Assembly: GCF_019710575.1 (NCBI RefSeq)
Contig: NZ_JAHWFK010000001.1
Location: forward strand, 1 to 64,000
Source: Paractinoplanes polyasparticus
Lineage (GTDB): Bacteria; Actinomycetota; Actinomycetes; Mycobacteriales; Micromonosporaceae
Length of the DNA stretch: 64,000 nt
Direction of reading: 5' to 3'
The stretch's first letter is position 1, and every line of letters starts with the position of its first letter. The position numbers and the translations under genes were made by a program. Below, piece by piece: positions 44,992-54,622 of the stretch. The notes under the pieces were generated by a model. It saw only the letters and a program-made list of their open reading frames with translations, had not been told where the DNA came from and made no database searches.

Positions 44992-45048
44992 TTCTGTCTG
45001 AGGCTAGGGTCCAGATGAGGCGCTTTTCGCGGCCTGAGCAGGGGCTCC

Positions 45049-45066
45049 ACCTTAACCGGTTAAGGT
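45049..45066. promoter_or_regulatory. 18-bp perfect palindrome upstream of the sugar ABC operon
   Basis: ACCTTAACCGGTTAAGGT is a perfect palindrome 150 bp upstream of the binding-protein start. Its central CG and symmetric form fit a LacI-family operator. The regulator is not adjacent. Confidence 0.55.
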
Positions 45067-45215
45067 CATCGGAGCAGCGACGCCGTATCGTTACCGAGTC
45101 GATCAAGCGGAAATCATTGCGCAACGTGCCGGTTACCTCTTGACTGTGATCCAAGTAGCGCTTCGGACGGCGACGTCTCCGGACGTCGGAAGCGCGATTT
45201 GACATAGGGAGCGGT

Positions 45216-46583
45216 ATGTTCGGTCAACCTACGAGCCCGCGCATTCGGGCCGCGCTCGCCGGCACGCTGAGCGCGGGGCTGGTCTTCGGCCTCGCAGCTT
45301 GCGGCGGTGGCAGCGACGACGACAGCGCGAGCACCGACGCTTCGGCGTCGGCAATCGACTGTGCGCCATACACCAAATTCGGCGACCTCAAGGGCAAGAC
45401 GGTCACGATCTACACGGGCATTGTGACTCCGGAGGACACTCCGCACATCGAGTCGTACAAGCCCTTCGAGAATTGCACCGGCGCCACGATCAAGTACGAG
45501 GGCGACAAGTCGTTCGAGACGCAGATTCTGGTGCGGGCCCGCGCCGGCAACCCGCCGGACCTCGCGATCGTGCCCCAGCCGGGTCTGGTCAAGCAGCTGG
45601 TGGCCACCGGCAAGGCCGTGGCCGCGCCGGCGGACACCGCCGCCAACGTGGACAAGAACTGGGACAAGGCCTGGAAGGCCTACACCACGATCGACGGCAA
45701 GTTCTACGGCGCCCCGCTGGGCGCCAGCGTCAAGTCGCTGGTGTGGTATTCGCCCTCCGAGTTCAAGGACTCGGGCTACACCGTTCCGACCACGCTGGAC
45801 GAGCTGAAGGCTCTGTCCGACAAGATGGTGGCGGACAAGAAGAAGCCGTGGTGCGCCGGCATCGGCAGTGGTGACGCGACCGGTTGGCCGGTCACCGACT
45901 GGATGGAAGACTTCATGCTCCGGACCAGCGACCCGGAGACGTACGACAAGTGGGTCAGCCACGAGATCCCGTTCAACGGCCCCGAGGCGACGGCCGCGCT
46001 CGACGCTGTCGGCGGTTACCTGAAGAACGACCAGTACGTCAACGGCGGTCTGGGCGACGTCAAGAGCATCGCCACCACCACCTTCCAGGACGCGGGTCTG
46101 CCGATCCTGGACGGCACCTGCTCGCTGCACCGCCAGGCCAGCTTCTACGCGGCCAACTTCCCCAAGGGCACCAAGGTGGCCGAGGACGGCGACGTCTTCG
46201 CGTTCTACCTGCCCGGCAAGGACGCCGCCACCAAGCCGGTTCTCGGCGCTGGTGAGTTCGTGGTGGCCTTCGCCGACCGTCCCGAGGTTCAGGCCTTCCA
46301 GACCTACCTCTCGTCGGACGTGTGGGCCAACACCAAGGCGAAGCTCTCGTCCGGCTGGGTCAGCGCCAACAAGGGCCTCGACCCCAACAACCTGACGAAC
46401 CCGATCGACAAGCTCGCCGGCACCATCCTGCTCGACCCGAAGGCGACCTTCCGCTTCGACGGCTCGGACCAGATGCCGGCCGCCGTGGGCTCGGACGCGT
46501 TCTGGAAGCAGTCGACGCAGTGGATCACCGGACAGGACACGGCGACCACGCTGAACAACATCGAAAAGGCGTGGCCGAAGTAG
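45216..46583 (+). CDS. Sugar ABC transporter substrate-binding lipoprotein (AglE-like)
   Basis: A 455-residue solute-binding lipoprotein. The signal has a lipobox FGLAAC (Cys at about 29) and a Gly/Ser/Asp linker before the family 1 binding fold. The sequence style (VTIYTGIVTPEDTP, PDLAIVPQPGLV, WCAGIGSGDATGWP) resembles alpha-glucoside binding proteins of the AglE type. ATG 45216 has GGGAG upstream. It is the first gene of a three-gene importer operon without its own ATPase. The specific sugar is inferred only. Confidence 0.88.
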   Translation: MFGQPTSPRIRAALAGTLSAGLVFGLAACGGGSDDDSASTDASASAIDCAPYTKFGDLKGKTVTIYTGIVTPEDTPHIESYKPFENCTGATIKYEGDKSFETQILVRARAGNPPDLAIVPQPGLVKQLVATGKAVAAPADTAANVDKNWDKAWKAYTTIDGKFYGAPLGASVKSLVWYSPSEFKDSGYTVPTTLDELKALSDKMVADKKKPWCAGIGSGDATGWPVTDWMEDFMLRTSDPETYDKWVSHEIPFNGPEATAALDAVGGYLKNDQYVNGGLGDVKSIATTTFQDAGLPILDGTCSLHRQASFYAANFPKGTKVAEDGDVFAFYLPGKDAATKPVLGAGEFVVAFADRPEVQAFQTYLSSDVWANTKAKLSSGWVSANKGLDPNNLTNPIDKLAGTILLDPKATFRFDGSDQMPAAVGSDAFWKQSTQWITGQDTATTLNNIEKAWPK

Positions 46584-46674
46584 TTCCCCAGCACTGCCGG
46601 GGCCGGTCGGAGCATTTCCGACCGGCCCCGAACCTCTCTCTCCTTTTCCAGCGCACAAAGGAGGTCCGGGTCGC

Positions 46675-47658
46675 GTGTTCAACACCGCCTCCACCACCCC
46701 CGAGAAAATCCTTCAGATGCTCGCGGCGCTTCTGCTGTTCGCGGCTGTCATGGGTGTCATCCTCTTCATCGCCGGCCGGTTCGGCGGCAGGAAGGGCGAC
46801 CGGGTGGTCGCCTACCTCTACCTGCTGCCCGTCATCCTGCTGCTGGCGGTCGGCCTCATCTATCCCGGCCTTCGCACCATCTACCAGTCGTTCTTCGATG
46901 CCGCGGGCGACGCGTTCATCGGATTCGACAACTACAGCACGATCTTCACCGACCCCGACCAGCTCACCGTGCTGCGGAACACGGTGTTCTGGGTGGTGCT
47001 CACCCCGTTCGTGGCCACCGCGATCGGCCTGGTCTACGCGATCCTGGTCGACAAGTCGCGGTTCGAGTCGTTCGCCAAGACCCTGATCTTCCTGCCCATG
47101 TCGATCTCGTTCGTGGCCGCGAGCGTGATCTGGAAGTTCATGTACGAGTACCGCCCCGACCAGGGCAACGTGAAGCAGATCGGCCTGATCAACCAGTTCA
47201 TCGTGTGGTTCGGCGGCAAGCCGGTGCAGCTGCTCATCGAGTCGCCGCTCAACTCGTTCCTGCTCATCGTCGTGATGATCTGGATCCAGGCCGGCTTCGC
47301 CATGACCATCCTGTCCGCGGCCATCAAGGCCATCCCGGACGACATCATCGAGGCGGCCCGCCTCGACGGCGTGAACGCGTGGAGCATGTTCCGCAAGATC
47401 ACGCTGCCGAGCGTGCAGCCGACCGTCGTCGTGGTGCTCACCACGATCGGCATCGGAACGCTGAAGGTCTTCGACATCGTGCGGACGATGACCGGCGGCA
47501 ACTTCAACACCAGCGTCGTGGCGAACGAGTTCTACCGCCAGACGTTCAACGCCGACAACCAGGGCCTGGGCGCCGCGCTCGCGACGCTGCTGTTCCTGCT
47601 GGTCATCCCGATCGTCTGGTACAACATCCGCTCGCTGCGTCAATCGGAGGCACGATGA
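46675..47658 (+). CDS. Sugar ABC transporter permease, AglF/MalF-like
   Basis: A 327-residue membrane protein with about eight helices. The cytoplasmic coupling (EAA) loop IIEAARLDGVNAWSMFRKITLPSVQP is present near residues 224-249. GTG 46675 follows a strong AAAGGAGGT site. The end overlaps the next permease by ATGA. Confidence 0.93.
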   Translation: MFNTASTTPEKILQMLAALLLFAAVMGVILFIAGRFGGRKGDRVVAYLYLLPVILLLAVGLIYPGLRTIYQSFFDAAGDAFIGFDNYSTIFTDPDQLTVLRNTVFWVVLTPFVATAIGLVYAILVDKSRFESFAKTLIFLPMSISFVAASVIWKFMYEYRPDQGNVKQIGLINQFIVWFGGKPVQLLIESPLNSFLLIVVMIWIQAGFAMTILSAAIKAIPDDIIEAARLDGVNAWSMFRKITLPSVQPTVVVVLTTIGIGTLKVFDIVRTMTGGNFNTSVVANEFYRQTFNADNQGLGAALATLLFLLVIPIVWYNIRSLRQSEAR

Positions 47659-48569
47659 CCACCGCCACTCCGGTGACGACGACTCCCCCGCTCGCCGCCG
47701 ACAAGCTGTCCGCGTCCCAGATCGCCAAGAAGCGCCTCAGCTCGCCGTGGGCGTCCCTCGCGGCGATCGTCCTGGCCGTGCTGTGGACCCTGCCCACCTT
47801 CGGCCTGCTGGTCTCCTCGTTCCGTCCGGAGCGGGCGATCAAGACGACCGGCTGGTGGACGTTCTTCAGCAATCCGACGCTCACGCTGGACAACTACCGC
47901 GGGGTCTTCGGCGAGGACGGTGGCGTCAACCTGGCCGCCTTCTTCGTGAACTCGCTGATCATCTGCATCCCGTCGGTGCTCATCCCGATGTCGCTGGCGG
48001 CCCTGGCGGCGTACTCGTTCGCCTGGATCAACTTCCCGGGCCGCAACGTGCTGTTCCTGGTCGTCTTCGCGCTGCAGATCGTTCCCCTGCAGGTCACGCT
48101 GATCCCGCTGCTCGAGATCTTCGTGAACGTGAACCTGAGCGGCACGTTCTGGACGCTGTGGCTGTCGCACTCCACCTTCGCGCTCCCCCTGGCCATCTAT
48201 CTCCTGCACAACTTCATGCGGGAGGTCCCGGCCAGCTTGATCGAAGCCGCCCGGGTCGACGGCGCCGGCCACGTCTCGATCTTCTTCAAGGTCATGCTGC
48301 CGCTGCTCACTCCCGCGCTGGCCGCGTTCGGCATCTTCCAGTTCCTCTGGGTCTGGAACGACCTGCTGGTCGCGCTGGTGTTCGCCGGCGGTGGTGACGA
48401 AGTCGCCCCGATCACCCTGCAGCTGGCCAACCTGAGCGGCACGAGAGGCACGGCCTGGCAACTGCTCTCGGCCGGCGCCTTCGTCTCCATCATCGTGCCC
48501 GTGACGGTGTTCCTGCTGCTGCAGCGCTACTTCGTGCGCGGCCTGATGTCCGGCAGCGTCAAGGGCTAG
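47655..48569 (+). CDS. Sugar ABC transporter permease, AglG/MalG-like
   Basis: A 304-residue membrane protein with six helices and the EAA loop SLIEAARVDGAGHVSIFFKVMLP. ATG 47655 sits in the stop codon of the first permease (ATGA) with GGAGG upstream; longer open frames are shadows. An ATPase (MsiK-type) must be supplied from elsewhere. Confidence 0.93.
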   Translation: MTTATPVTTTPPLAADKLSASQIAKKRLSSPWASLAAIVLAVLWTLPTFGLLVSSFRPERAIKTTGWWTFFSNPTLTLDNYRGVFGEDGGVNLAAFFVNSLIICIPSVLIPMSLAALAAYSFAWINFPGRNVLFLVVFALQIVPLQVTLIPLLEIFVNVNLSGTFWTLWLSHSTFALPLAIYLLHNFMREVPASLIEAARVDGAGHVSIFFKVMLPLLTPALAAFGIFQFLWVWNDLLVALVFAGGGDEVAPITLQLANLSGTRGTAWQLLSAGAFVSIIVPVTVFLLLQRYFVRGLMSGSVKG

Positions 48570-48585
48570 CCACCCGCTCTCACCA

Positions 48586-48615
48586 GGGCCGCGTCCACGT
48601 CCGGGCGCGGCCCTC
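48586..48615 (+). terminator. Terminator after the sugar importer operon
   Basis: AGGGCCGCG (48586-48594) pairs with CGCGGCCCT (48607-48615) across a 12-nt loop, 17 bp after the permease stop. Confidence 0.65.
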
Positions 48616-48645
48616 GCCCTTCCGCCGGTCCACTAACAGGCGCTG

Positions 48646-48981
48646 TCAGCGGCCCTGCCGGACCGCCGCCACGCCCAGCATCACCAGGGCGGGCAGATAG
48701 ACGAGGCCGACCGAGGCGATGCTGAAGAGCACGAACCCGGCCAGAAGAGCGATGCTCCCCCACACCAGGATGCGCTGCGCCCGGGCCAGCACCGCCAGAA
48801 AGCTGAGCAGGACCGGAACCGCGAGAAGCCCGACGACCCAGGCGCCCTCCTGCCGGAGCAGGCCGGCCGGCGGCACCAGCAACGCGATGCTGACCGCCAC
48901 CGAGTAGAGCGCCGCCGAGAAGAACCAGAACCCCGCCGAGGCCCGCGTGGGGCGCCTGCTCTCCGCATCCATGCCCGACAT
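48646..48981 (-). CDS. Small integral membrane protein
   Basis: A 111-residue protein with three to four helices (about 17-40, 45-65, 70-105). ATG 48981 or ATG 48972 could be the start. No known family was recognised. It is divergent from the SnoaL-like gene. Confidence 0.65.
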   Translation of the reverse strand: MSGMDAESRRPTRASAGFWFFSAALYSVAVSIALLVPPAGLLRQEGAWVVGLLAVPVLLSFLAVLARAQRILVWGSIALLAGFVLFSIASVGLVYLPALVMLGVAAVRQGR

Positions 48982-49030
48982 TGACTCACGGGCGAACTGG
49001 CAGAATCCTGTGGCCAGGCATGATCACCCC

Positions 49031-49456
49031 ATGACCCTCGAAGACACCTACCGCGCGTACCTGCGGGCCCTCAACGACCGCCGTCTCGACGACTTGGCCG
49101 AGTTCGTGCACGACCGGCTGACCTACAACGACAAACCGATCACCCGAGCCGAGTACGCCGCCCTGATCGCCCACGATCTGGCCGCCGCCCCCGACCTGTT
49201 CTACGACGCCAGGATCATCGTCGCCACCGACACGCGGATCGCCTGTCGCATCCTGTTCGTCACCACCCCGCAGAGCGACTTCCTCGGGTACCCCGCCGCC
49301 GGCGTCCGCCTGACCTTCGCCGAACACGTCTTCTACGACTTCGTCGACCACCGCATAGCCGCCGTCACGTCCCTCATCGACCGCCACGCGATCCAGTCCC
49401 AGCTGCGGAGCACTTCGTTCCGAGGGAGCTTCGCGGGGCCGGACGCCGCCCCGTAA
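49031..49456 (+). CDS. SnoaL-like/ester cyclase-fold protein
   Basis: A 141-residue NTF2-like protein. ATG 49031 (MTLEDTYRAYLRALNDRRLDDLAEFV) is chosen; upstream in-frame codons look non-coding. The pattern (helical start, VHDRLTYND, LTFAEHVFYDFVDHRIAAV) fits the SnoaL/ester cyclase fold, whose members include polyketide cyclases and isomerases. The substrate is unknown. Confidence 0.75.
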   Translation: MTLEDTYRAYLRALNDRRLDDLAEFVHDRLTYNDKPITRAEYAALIAHDLAAAPDLFYDARIIVATDTRIACRILFVTTPQSDFLGYPAAGVRLTFAEHVFYDFVDHRIAAVTSLIDRHAIQSQLRSTSFRGSFAGPDAAP

Positions 49457-49464
49457 CGCTTCCC

Positions 49465-52356
49465 TCATCGGCATGTCGACTCACGCGACCGGTTCGGACC
49501 GACATGGGTGTTCCATTCCTGCGTGGTGAGCTGCCGGTGTGTGATCGCGCAGGCGTGCATCCGCCACGCGGCAGGTCGAGCGTCCCAGACGGCCACCAAC
49601 TCGGATGTTGGTGCGATAGCGAAGCTGCCCCAGGCGAGCGTGTTGTCGGGACTGAATGCCAGACTCGACAGTCCGTCCAGCGTTCCGGTCAACACATGGC
49701 CGAGCATCTGCCGGTCCGCTACGTCCCAAATTTCCACGGTCCGGCCGGCAGCAACCGCCAGCATCGTGGCATCGGTTGAAAATGCCACCGCTCCGAGATC
49801 GGCCTTACCTCGAGCGAGCGGCTCCCCTGACCGTGCTCCGCGCCGCACATCCCACAGAACGACCCGACCGTCGACGCCGCTTGAGGCCAGCACCTTTCCG
49901 TCCGGGCTGAATGCGAGGTCGCTGACGCCGCCGGGATGCGCGGCGAGTGATAGTGCTGTCGGTTTGGGCGCATCCGGGTCTTGAAGAAGGATCCGGCCGT
50001 CCTCACCAGCGGATGCCAGGAGGGTGCCGTTCGGCTGGAAGGCCAGTCCCGTCACCGCCCCCTTGTGACGGATGAGAGCGGACTCTGACCGCTTGAACGT
50101 GCTCGCGTCCCAGGCGAGGATTCTGCCGTCTGATCCGCTCGACGCGAGCAGATCACCTCGCGCGTCGAAGGCCACACCGGTGACACTCCCCGTGTGACCT
50201 GCCAAGTCGGGTGCCATCCGGCGCCAAGTGCGTGCGTCCCACAGTCGGACGTGTCCGTCGCTCATCCCAGCCGCCAGAACCGCACCGTTGGCGGTGAACG
50301 CCAGGCTTTCGAAGAACAGGTCCTCACCCACCGTGATCGGATTTCTGGCGGTCCGTCGGGTCCGCGGATCGAGCACCTCGATGCGGTCCATGACAGCCGC
50401 CAAGACATGGCCGTTCGGGGCATGGACTATTGCGCCGGCAAACTCGCTCGCTCCTTCGAGGAGGCCACGTCCCAGCCGCATCGATCGGCTGAAGTCCCAG
50501 CGCGCTGCAGCGCCCTCCGTTGTGGCGGAGACCATTTCGATACCATCGGATCCGGCGGCTAGATCGACAACCACGCCCTGGCTCGGCAGCAACTCGCCGA
50601 TCTGATGGTGGTCAGTGACATCCCACCGGGTCAACCTGCCCTCGCTGTCAGCCGCGACCAACTCAGGGCCCCAAGTTCCATCGACGAACTCAAGAGCGGT
50701 TACCGGCGGCCGCACACCGGCGATGTCTCCCAACCCTGCTAACGGTTCGTGGTCGGATGTCCGCCAGAGGCCAACCCCTCCGCCGCCTGCGCCACCGGAG
50801 GCGAGGAACTCTCCGTCCGGGCTGAATGCCAGCACGCTCACCTGCTGGCTGTAGTCGCCAACCGGTACTTCGATATTCGGACCGACCGGCCGTTTGCGGC
50901 GAAGGTCAAAGAACCGGACGCCCGCTTCCAGGCCGTACGCAAGGGTTCGCCCATCGGGGGTGATCGCGATGCTGTGGACTTCTCCACCCGGCAGGGAAAG
51001 CGGCGTTGACGTCCTGCCGTTCCACAGCGTCGCCACCCCTTCGCCAAAGAGAGCCACACGGGACCCATCGGCATTGATTGCGGCATGATCGATCGGCAAC
51101 GAGGTGGCCTTCGATCGCCGTATGACAGCGCGATCCCGCACGCTCCACCGGGTGATCTCGCCTCGCGCATCGACCGAGGTGATGACCGACGCATCGAGGC
51201 TGAAACTCATGCTGATCACCTTCGCCCCACGGCCGGCAAGCTTGCCGGTCGGCCGAGCGGTCCGCTTGTCCCACAGCACCACATCGCCGTCGTGAGCGGT
51301 GGCCACGATGTGGAGGCGAGCGGCCACGGCTTCCGCCGGAAGGTCGCCGTAAGGGAGGAAGTCGATGAGCTCGGGTAGATACTCCACTCCGCCCAGCAGT
51401 GCACTACGGGCCTCGGCAGTGTCCCTCACGTCCAGTGCCGCCATGCTGAGCAACAACGATCGATCGAGCCGGACGGGCCGGTCGGCTACCGAACGGGCGG
51501 CAAGCATGCGGGACAGCGCGATGTCGCGCTCTTCCCGTGCGCGGTCGCGCTGAATCACCGCAGCCCATGCCGTGACCGACACCGTCAACGAGAAAGCGAC
51601 GAGCGCCGCGACAAGCGAGTGGAACAAGCGCCGAGTGCGGCGGTACTGACGTACATCCTCACCAATGAGGTCGTCCTTGGGCCGCTCGTGAACGCTCGCG
51701 GCCAGATCGGCTACGAGCTCACGGAAGTGAGGATTGCGTACAGAGACATCGGCCATGGTGGTGGCCCAGCGCGCGTCGACGTGCCTGGGCTCCTCGGTCA
51801 ACCATCCGCGTAGAGCCGGCGGCAACGCTGTCGTTTGCGTCCAGTCGATCTCCTCGGCCACTGCATCCCAACACAGATCGCCATTGGTGAGCACGATCAG
51901 AAGCCGGTCTTTGCCGCCGAGTTCACACCATGTGCTGACCTCACGGTTCACCCAGGACGACGCTGCTGCTCGCGGAGAGGCGAGCAGAACGAACCACCTC
52001 GATGACCGAAGCGCCTGCTCGATAGACCCCCACAGGTGCGGACTTGCGGACAGGCTCGAGTCGTCACGAAATACGCGGAGCGCCCGGACTCGATACCACG
52101 GCTTTGCGAAGCCGTGCAGGCCCGTACGCAAAGCCGACGCGAGCCGTCCGTCGGCCGCGTGGCTGTACGAGAGGAAGCAGTCGTAGCGCTCCACAAGGGC
52201 GATTGGACTGCGCTTCCCACGTCGACGCCATAGACGTGCCAAAAGGCGACATGCGTCTCTCCATGCCACTCGAGCCCGACCGCGGTGCGCCTCGCTCGGC
52301 CGGGGCAACAGCGTGCCTGTTCCCGGCGACTTCAGCGTTGGCACGGAAGGCCTCAC
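49465..52356 (-). CDS. TIR-domain protein with transmembrane helix and WD40 propeller
   Basis: Up to 963 residues. After a basic N-terminus (about 1-55, true start uncertain, GTG) comes a TIR domain (about 57-200) with YDCFLSYSHAADGRLASAL, VFRDDSSLSASPHLW and WVNREVSTWCELGG. A single helix (about 245-268) and a helical linker follow. A C-terminal WD40 propeller (about 315-930) has repeats such as SISMSFSLDASV, GVAFDARGDLLASSGSDGRI and DLAFSPDGKVLASSGVDGRV. TIR-WD40 proteins are widespread in actinobacteria; sensing linked to NAD+ cleavage or signalling is inferred. Confidence 0.85.
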   Translation of the reverse strand: MRPSVPTLKSPGTGTLLPRPSEAHRGRARVAWRDACRLLARLWRRRGKRSPIALVERYDCFLSYSHAADGRLASALRTGLHGFAKPWYRVRALRVFRDDSSLSASPHLWGSIEQALRSSRWFVLLASPRAAASSWVNREVSTWCELGGKDRLLIVLTNGDLCWDAVAEEIDWTQTTALPPALRGWLTEEPRHVDARWATTMADVSVRNPHFRELVADLAASVHERPKDDLIGEDVRQYRRTRRLFHSLVAALVAFSLTVSVTAWAAVIQRDRAREERDIALSRMLAARSVADRPVRLDRSLLLSMAALDVRDTAEARSALLGGVEYLPELIDFLPYGDLPAEAVAARLHIVATAHDGDVVLWDKRTARPTGKLAGRGAKVISMSFSLDASVITSVDARGEITRWSVRDRAVIRRSKATSLPIDHAAINADGSRVALFGEGVATLWNGRTSTPLSLPGGEVHSIAITPDGRTLAYGLEAGVRFFDLRRKRPVGPNIEVPVGDYSQQVSVLAFSPDGEFLASGGAGGGGVGLWRTSDHEPLAGLGDIAGVRPPVTALEFVDGTWGPELVAADSEGRLTRWDVTDHHQIGELLPSQGVVVDLAAGSDGIEMVSATTEGAAARWDFSRSMRLGRGLLEGASEFAGAIVHAPNGHVLAAVMDRIEVLDPRTRRTARNPITVGEDLFFESLAFTANGAVLAAGMSDGHVRLWDARTWRRMAPDLAGHTGSVTGVAFDARGDLLASSGSDGRILAWDASTFKRSESALIRHKGAVTGLAFQPNGTLLASAGEDGRILLQDPDAPKPTALSLAAHPGGVSDLAFSPDGKVLASSGVDGRVVLWDVRRGARSGEPLARGKADLGAVAFSTDATMLAVAAGRTVEIWDVADRQMLGHVLTGTLDGLSSLAFSPDNTLAWGSFAIAPTSELVAVWDARPAAWRMHACAITHRQLTTQEWNTHVGPNRSRESTCR

Positions 52357-52413
52357 AGCCGTGCCGCGCCCGACAAAAACGCCGTCGCGTTGACGCCAAC
52401 GGGAGAGCGCGGG

Positions 52414-53241
52414 TCAGAGTTTGCGGGCAACCGCGCCGTAGACGGAGACGTGCTCGGCCGGGGGCGGGGTGACGCCCGGGTCGGGACGCCATTGGCTGAC
52501 CACGGTGAGGCCCGGCTCGATCAGTTCGAGGCCGTTGTCGTCGAGCAGGCGGGCGACCTGCGCGCCGGAGCGGCCCTCGAAGCTGCTCGCGCCCCGCACC
52601 TTGCCGCTGGTGAGCGCGGCCGCGATCTCGGGCGGCAGGAAGTCGGCCGTGGCGTGGGTCAGGGCCAGGAAGCTGCCCGGCGGCAGCGCCCGCACGAGGG
52701 TGGCGATCGCCTTGTCCGCCTGGTCGTCGTCGTGCACGAAGTGCAGCACCGCGATCAGCATCACCGCGACCGGCCGGCTCAGGTCGAGGGTGGCGACCAG
52801 GTCGGCGTGGCTCAGGATGCTTTCCGGGTCTCGCAGGTCGGCCGAGATGTACGCCGTGCGGCCCTCGGGGGCGCTGGTGAGCAGCGCGCGGGCGTGGGTG
52901 AGCACGAGCGGGTCGTTGTCGACGTAGACGACTCGGCTGGACGGCTCGATGCGCTGGGCGACCTGATGGGTGTTGTCGGCCGTCGGCAGGCCGGTGCCCA
53001 CATCGAGGAACTGCCGGATGCCGTGCTCCTGGGTGAGCACGCGGACGGCGCGCTGCAGGAAGCGACGATTCTCGACCGCGGCCGTGCGGATGTGGGGGAA
53101 GACCGCCTCGATCGCGTCGGCCGACTCGCGGTCGGCGGCGAAGTTGTCCTTGCCGCCCAGCCAGTAGTTGTAGCGGCGCGCCGGATGAGCGGTCGAGGTG
53201 TCGACTGTGGAGTTGTCGTTGCCGCCCGTCGCGTCAGTCAC
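52414..53241 (-). CDS. SAM-dependent methyltransferase, DUF574/Methyltransf_19 family
   Basis: A 275-residue protein typical of a family greatly expanded in actinomycetes. It has TSTAHPARRYNYWLGGKDNF near the N-terminus, FLDVGTGLPTADNTHQVAQ as SAM site, VVYVDNDPLVLTHARALL and SRPVAVMLIAVLHFV. GTG start. The substrate is unknown. Confidence 0.92.
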   Translation of the reverse strand: MTDATGGNDNSTVDTSTAHPARRYNYWLGGKDNFAADRESADAIEAVFPHIRTAAVENRRFLQRAVRVLTQEHGIRQFLDVGTGLPTADNTHQVAQRIEPSSRVVYVDNDPLVLTHARALLTSAPEGRTAYISADLRDPESILSHADLVATLDLSRPVAVMLIAVLHFVHDDDQADKAIATLVRALPPGSFLALTHATADFLPPEIAAALTSGKVRGASSFEGRSGAQVARLLDDNGLELIEPGLTVVSQWRPDPGVTPPPAEHVSVYGAVARKL

Positions 53242-53311
53242 GCGCTGACCCTACCGGGTCGACCGCGCGGATCGGGGGCAGGCGGGCGCGGGGCCGCTAC
53301 CGTGAGCATCG

Positions 53312-54622
53312 ATGCTCATCATCAAGGTGCTGATGATCGCCGTGGGCGCGCAGTTCGCGGCGACGGGAATGTTCGACGTCTGGTGGGGGTCCCGATTCCG
53401 GGACGGACATCCGCTGCCGCTGCGGATGGGGCTCACCACGCGGGGCACGCGGCTGGTCAACCGGGAATGGGGAGCCCGGCTGATCGCCGGCGGGAGCCTT
53501 CAGGTTCTGCTGTTCGGCCTGGTGGCTGTGGCCGGGGCGCTGTGGCTGGTGCGCGACGACCGGATGACGATCGGGGCCTACCAGGTTCGGCTGTTCTCGC
53601 CGTCGTCACACCTGTGGCTGGACGCGGCCGAGATGTTCACCCTGCTCATGCTCGCCCTCTTCGTGCAGCAGAACTCGGCCTTCCTGTTCCGGGAGCGCCG
53701 GCCCGAGCCGCCCCGATTGAGCTCCTGGACGCCCTTCTCGAAGGGACAGTCACGGCGTATCGGAAGGTTGTGGATTCTCTGTGGAACCCTTTGGTGCCTT
53801 CTGGTGGCGGGGCTCTGCGTCTTTCTGACCGTGCGTCTGATGACGGGTGACACCGAGGGTGCGGTGATGGTGCTGACTCCGGCCGTCGTCGCGCTCTCGG
53901 CGCCGGCGTACGTGATGGGGTTGAATTTGCGCCGCCACGGGCGCCGCCATCTGGCCCGGGTGCTCGACTCGCCGACCGCGATCGGTGACGAGCCCTTCGT
54001 GCTCTACCTACGCAGCTTCGTCGACGATGCGCTGCTCGACGCGCCGCAGGAGCGCCCGTCCATGCCGGCGCTCACCCAGTTCCTGGTTTCCGGCCGCAGC
54101 GAGGAGGAGCAGATCGCCCGGGCCGTACGGCGGATCGGGCCGCTGGTCGCGGTCGGCGAGCCGGGCGAGCGCCTGCCCTACGCCGGAGCCGACCGGGTCT
54201 ACCTGCCGCTCGACGACTGGCAGAAGCCGGTCAGCGACCTGATCCGTAAGGCGCGGCTGGTGGTGCTGTCGGCCGGGACGAGCGAGGGCACCCTGTGGGA
54301 GCTGCGCGAGTGCATGCGCCTGCTGCCCCCGAGCCGGCTGGTCCTGCTCGTGCCGCTCGAAGCCGACGCGTACGAGAAGTTCCGGCGGGCGGGCGGTGCG
54401 CGGATCCCGCGCTATCGACCAGATCCGAAGATCAAGAATCCGATGCTACGGTCCCGCTTGCAGGCTCTGATCCGCTACGACGACGGGTGGCGGCCCACGT
54501 TCGTCTGGCTCGAGTCGGAGGCCATGCGCATCAGCCGGGCCCCGCTCTTCCGCGACATGGTGTACGTGGCCCTCAAGCACGCCCTGGCTCCGAGCGTCGC
54601 CCGCCTCACTCGCGCAGATTAG
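53312..54622 (+). CDS. Membrane protein with cytosolic FLRSF-type domain of unknown function
   Basis: A 436-residue protein. Helices at about 1-20, 60-82, 105-120, 148-170 and 180-203 are followed by a cytosolic domain (about 225-436). That domain contains VLYLRSFVDDAL, EEQIARAVRRIGPLVAVGEPGE and a later RLVVLSAGTSEGTLWELRECM. The alternation of strands, an early Asp and a late Trp-Glu resembles a TIR-like or nucleoside-deoxyribosyltransferase-like fold. I recognise this arrangement from uncharacterised actinobacterial proteins only. The 3' end overlaps the APC permease gene by 17 bp. Confidence 0.75.
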   Translation: MLIIKVLMIAVGAQFAATGMFDVWWGSRFRDGHPLPLRMGLTTRGTRLVNREWGARLIAGGSLQVLLFGLVAVAGALWLVRDDRMTIGAYQVRLFSPSSHLWLDAAEMFTLLMLALFVQQNSAFLFRERRPEPPRLSSWTPFSKGQSRRIGRLWILCGTLWCLLVAGLCVFLTVRLMTGDTEGAVMVLTPAVVALSAPAYVMGLNLRRHGRRHLARVLDSPTAIGDEPFVLYLRSFVDDALLDAPQERPSMPALTQFLVSGRSEEEQIARAVRRIGPLVAVGEPGERLPYAGADRVYLPLDDWQKPVSDLIRKARLVVLSAGTSEGTLWELRECMRLLPPSRLVLLVPLEADAYEKFRRAGGARIPRYRPDPKIKNPMLRSRLQALIRYDDGWRPTFVWLESEAMRISRAPLFRDMVYVALKHALAPSVARLTRAD

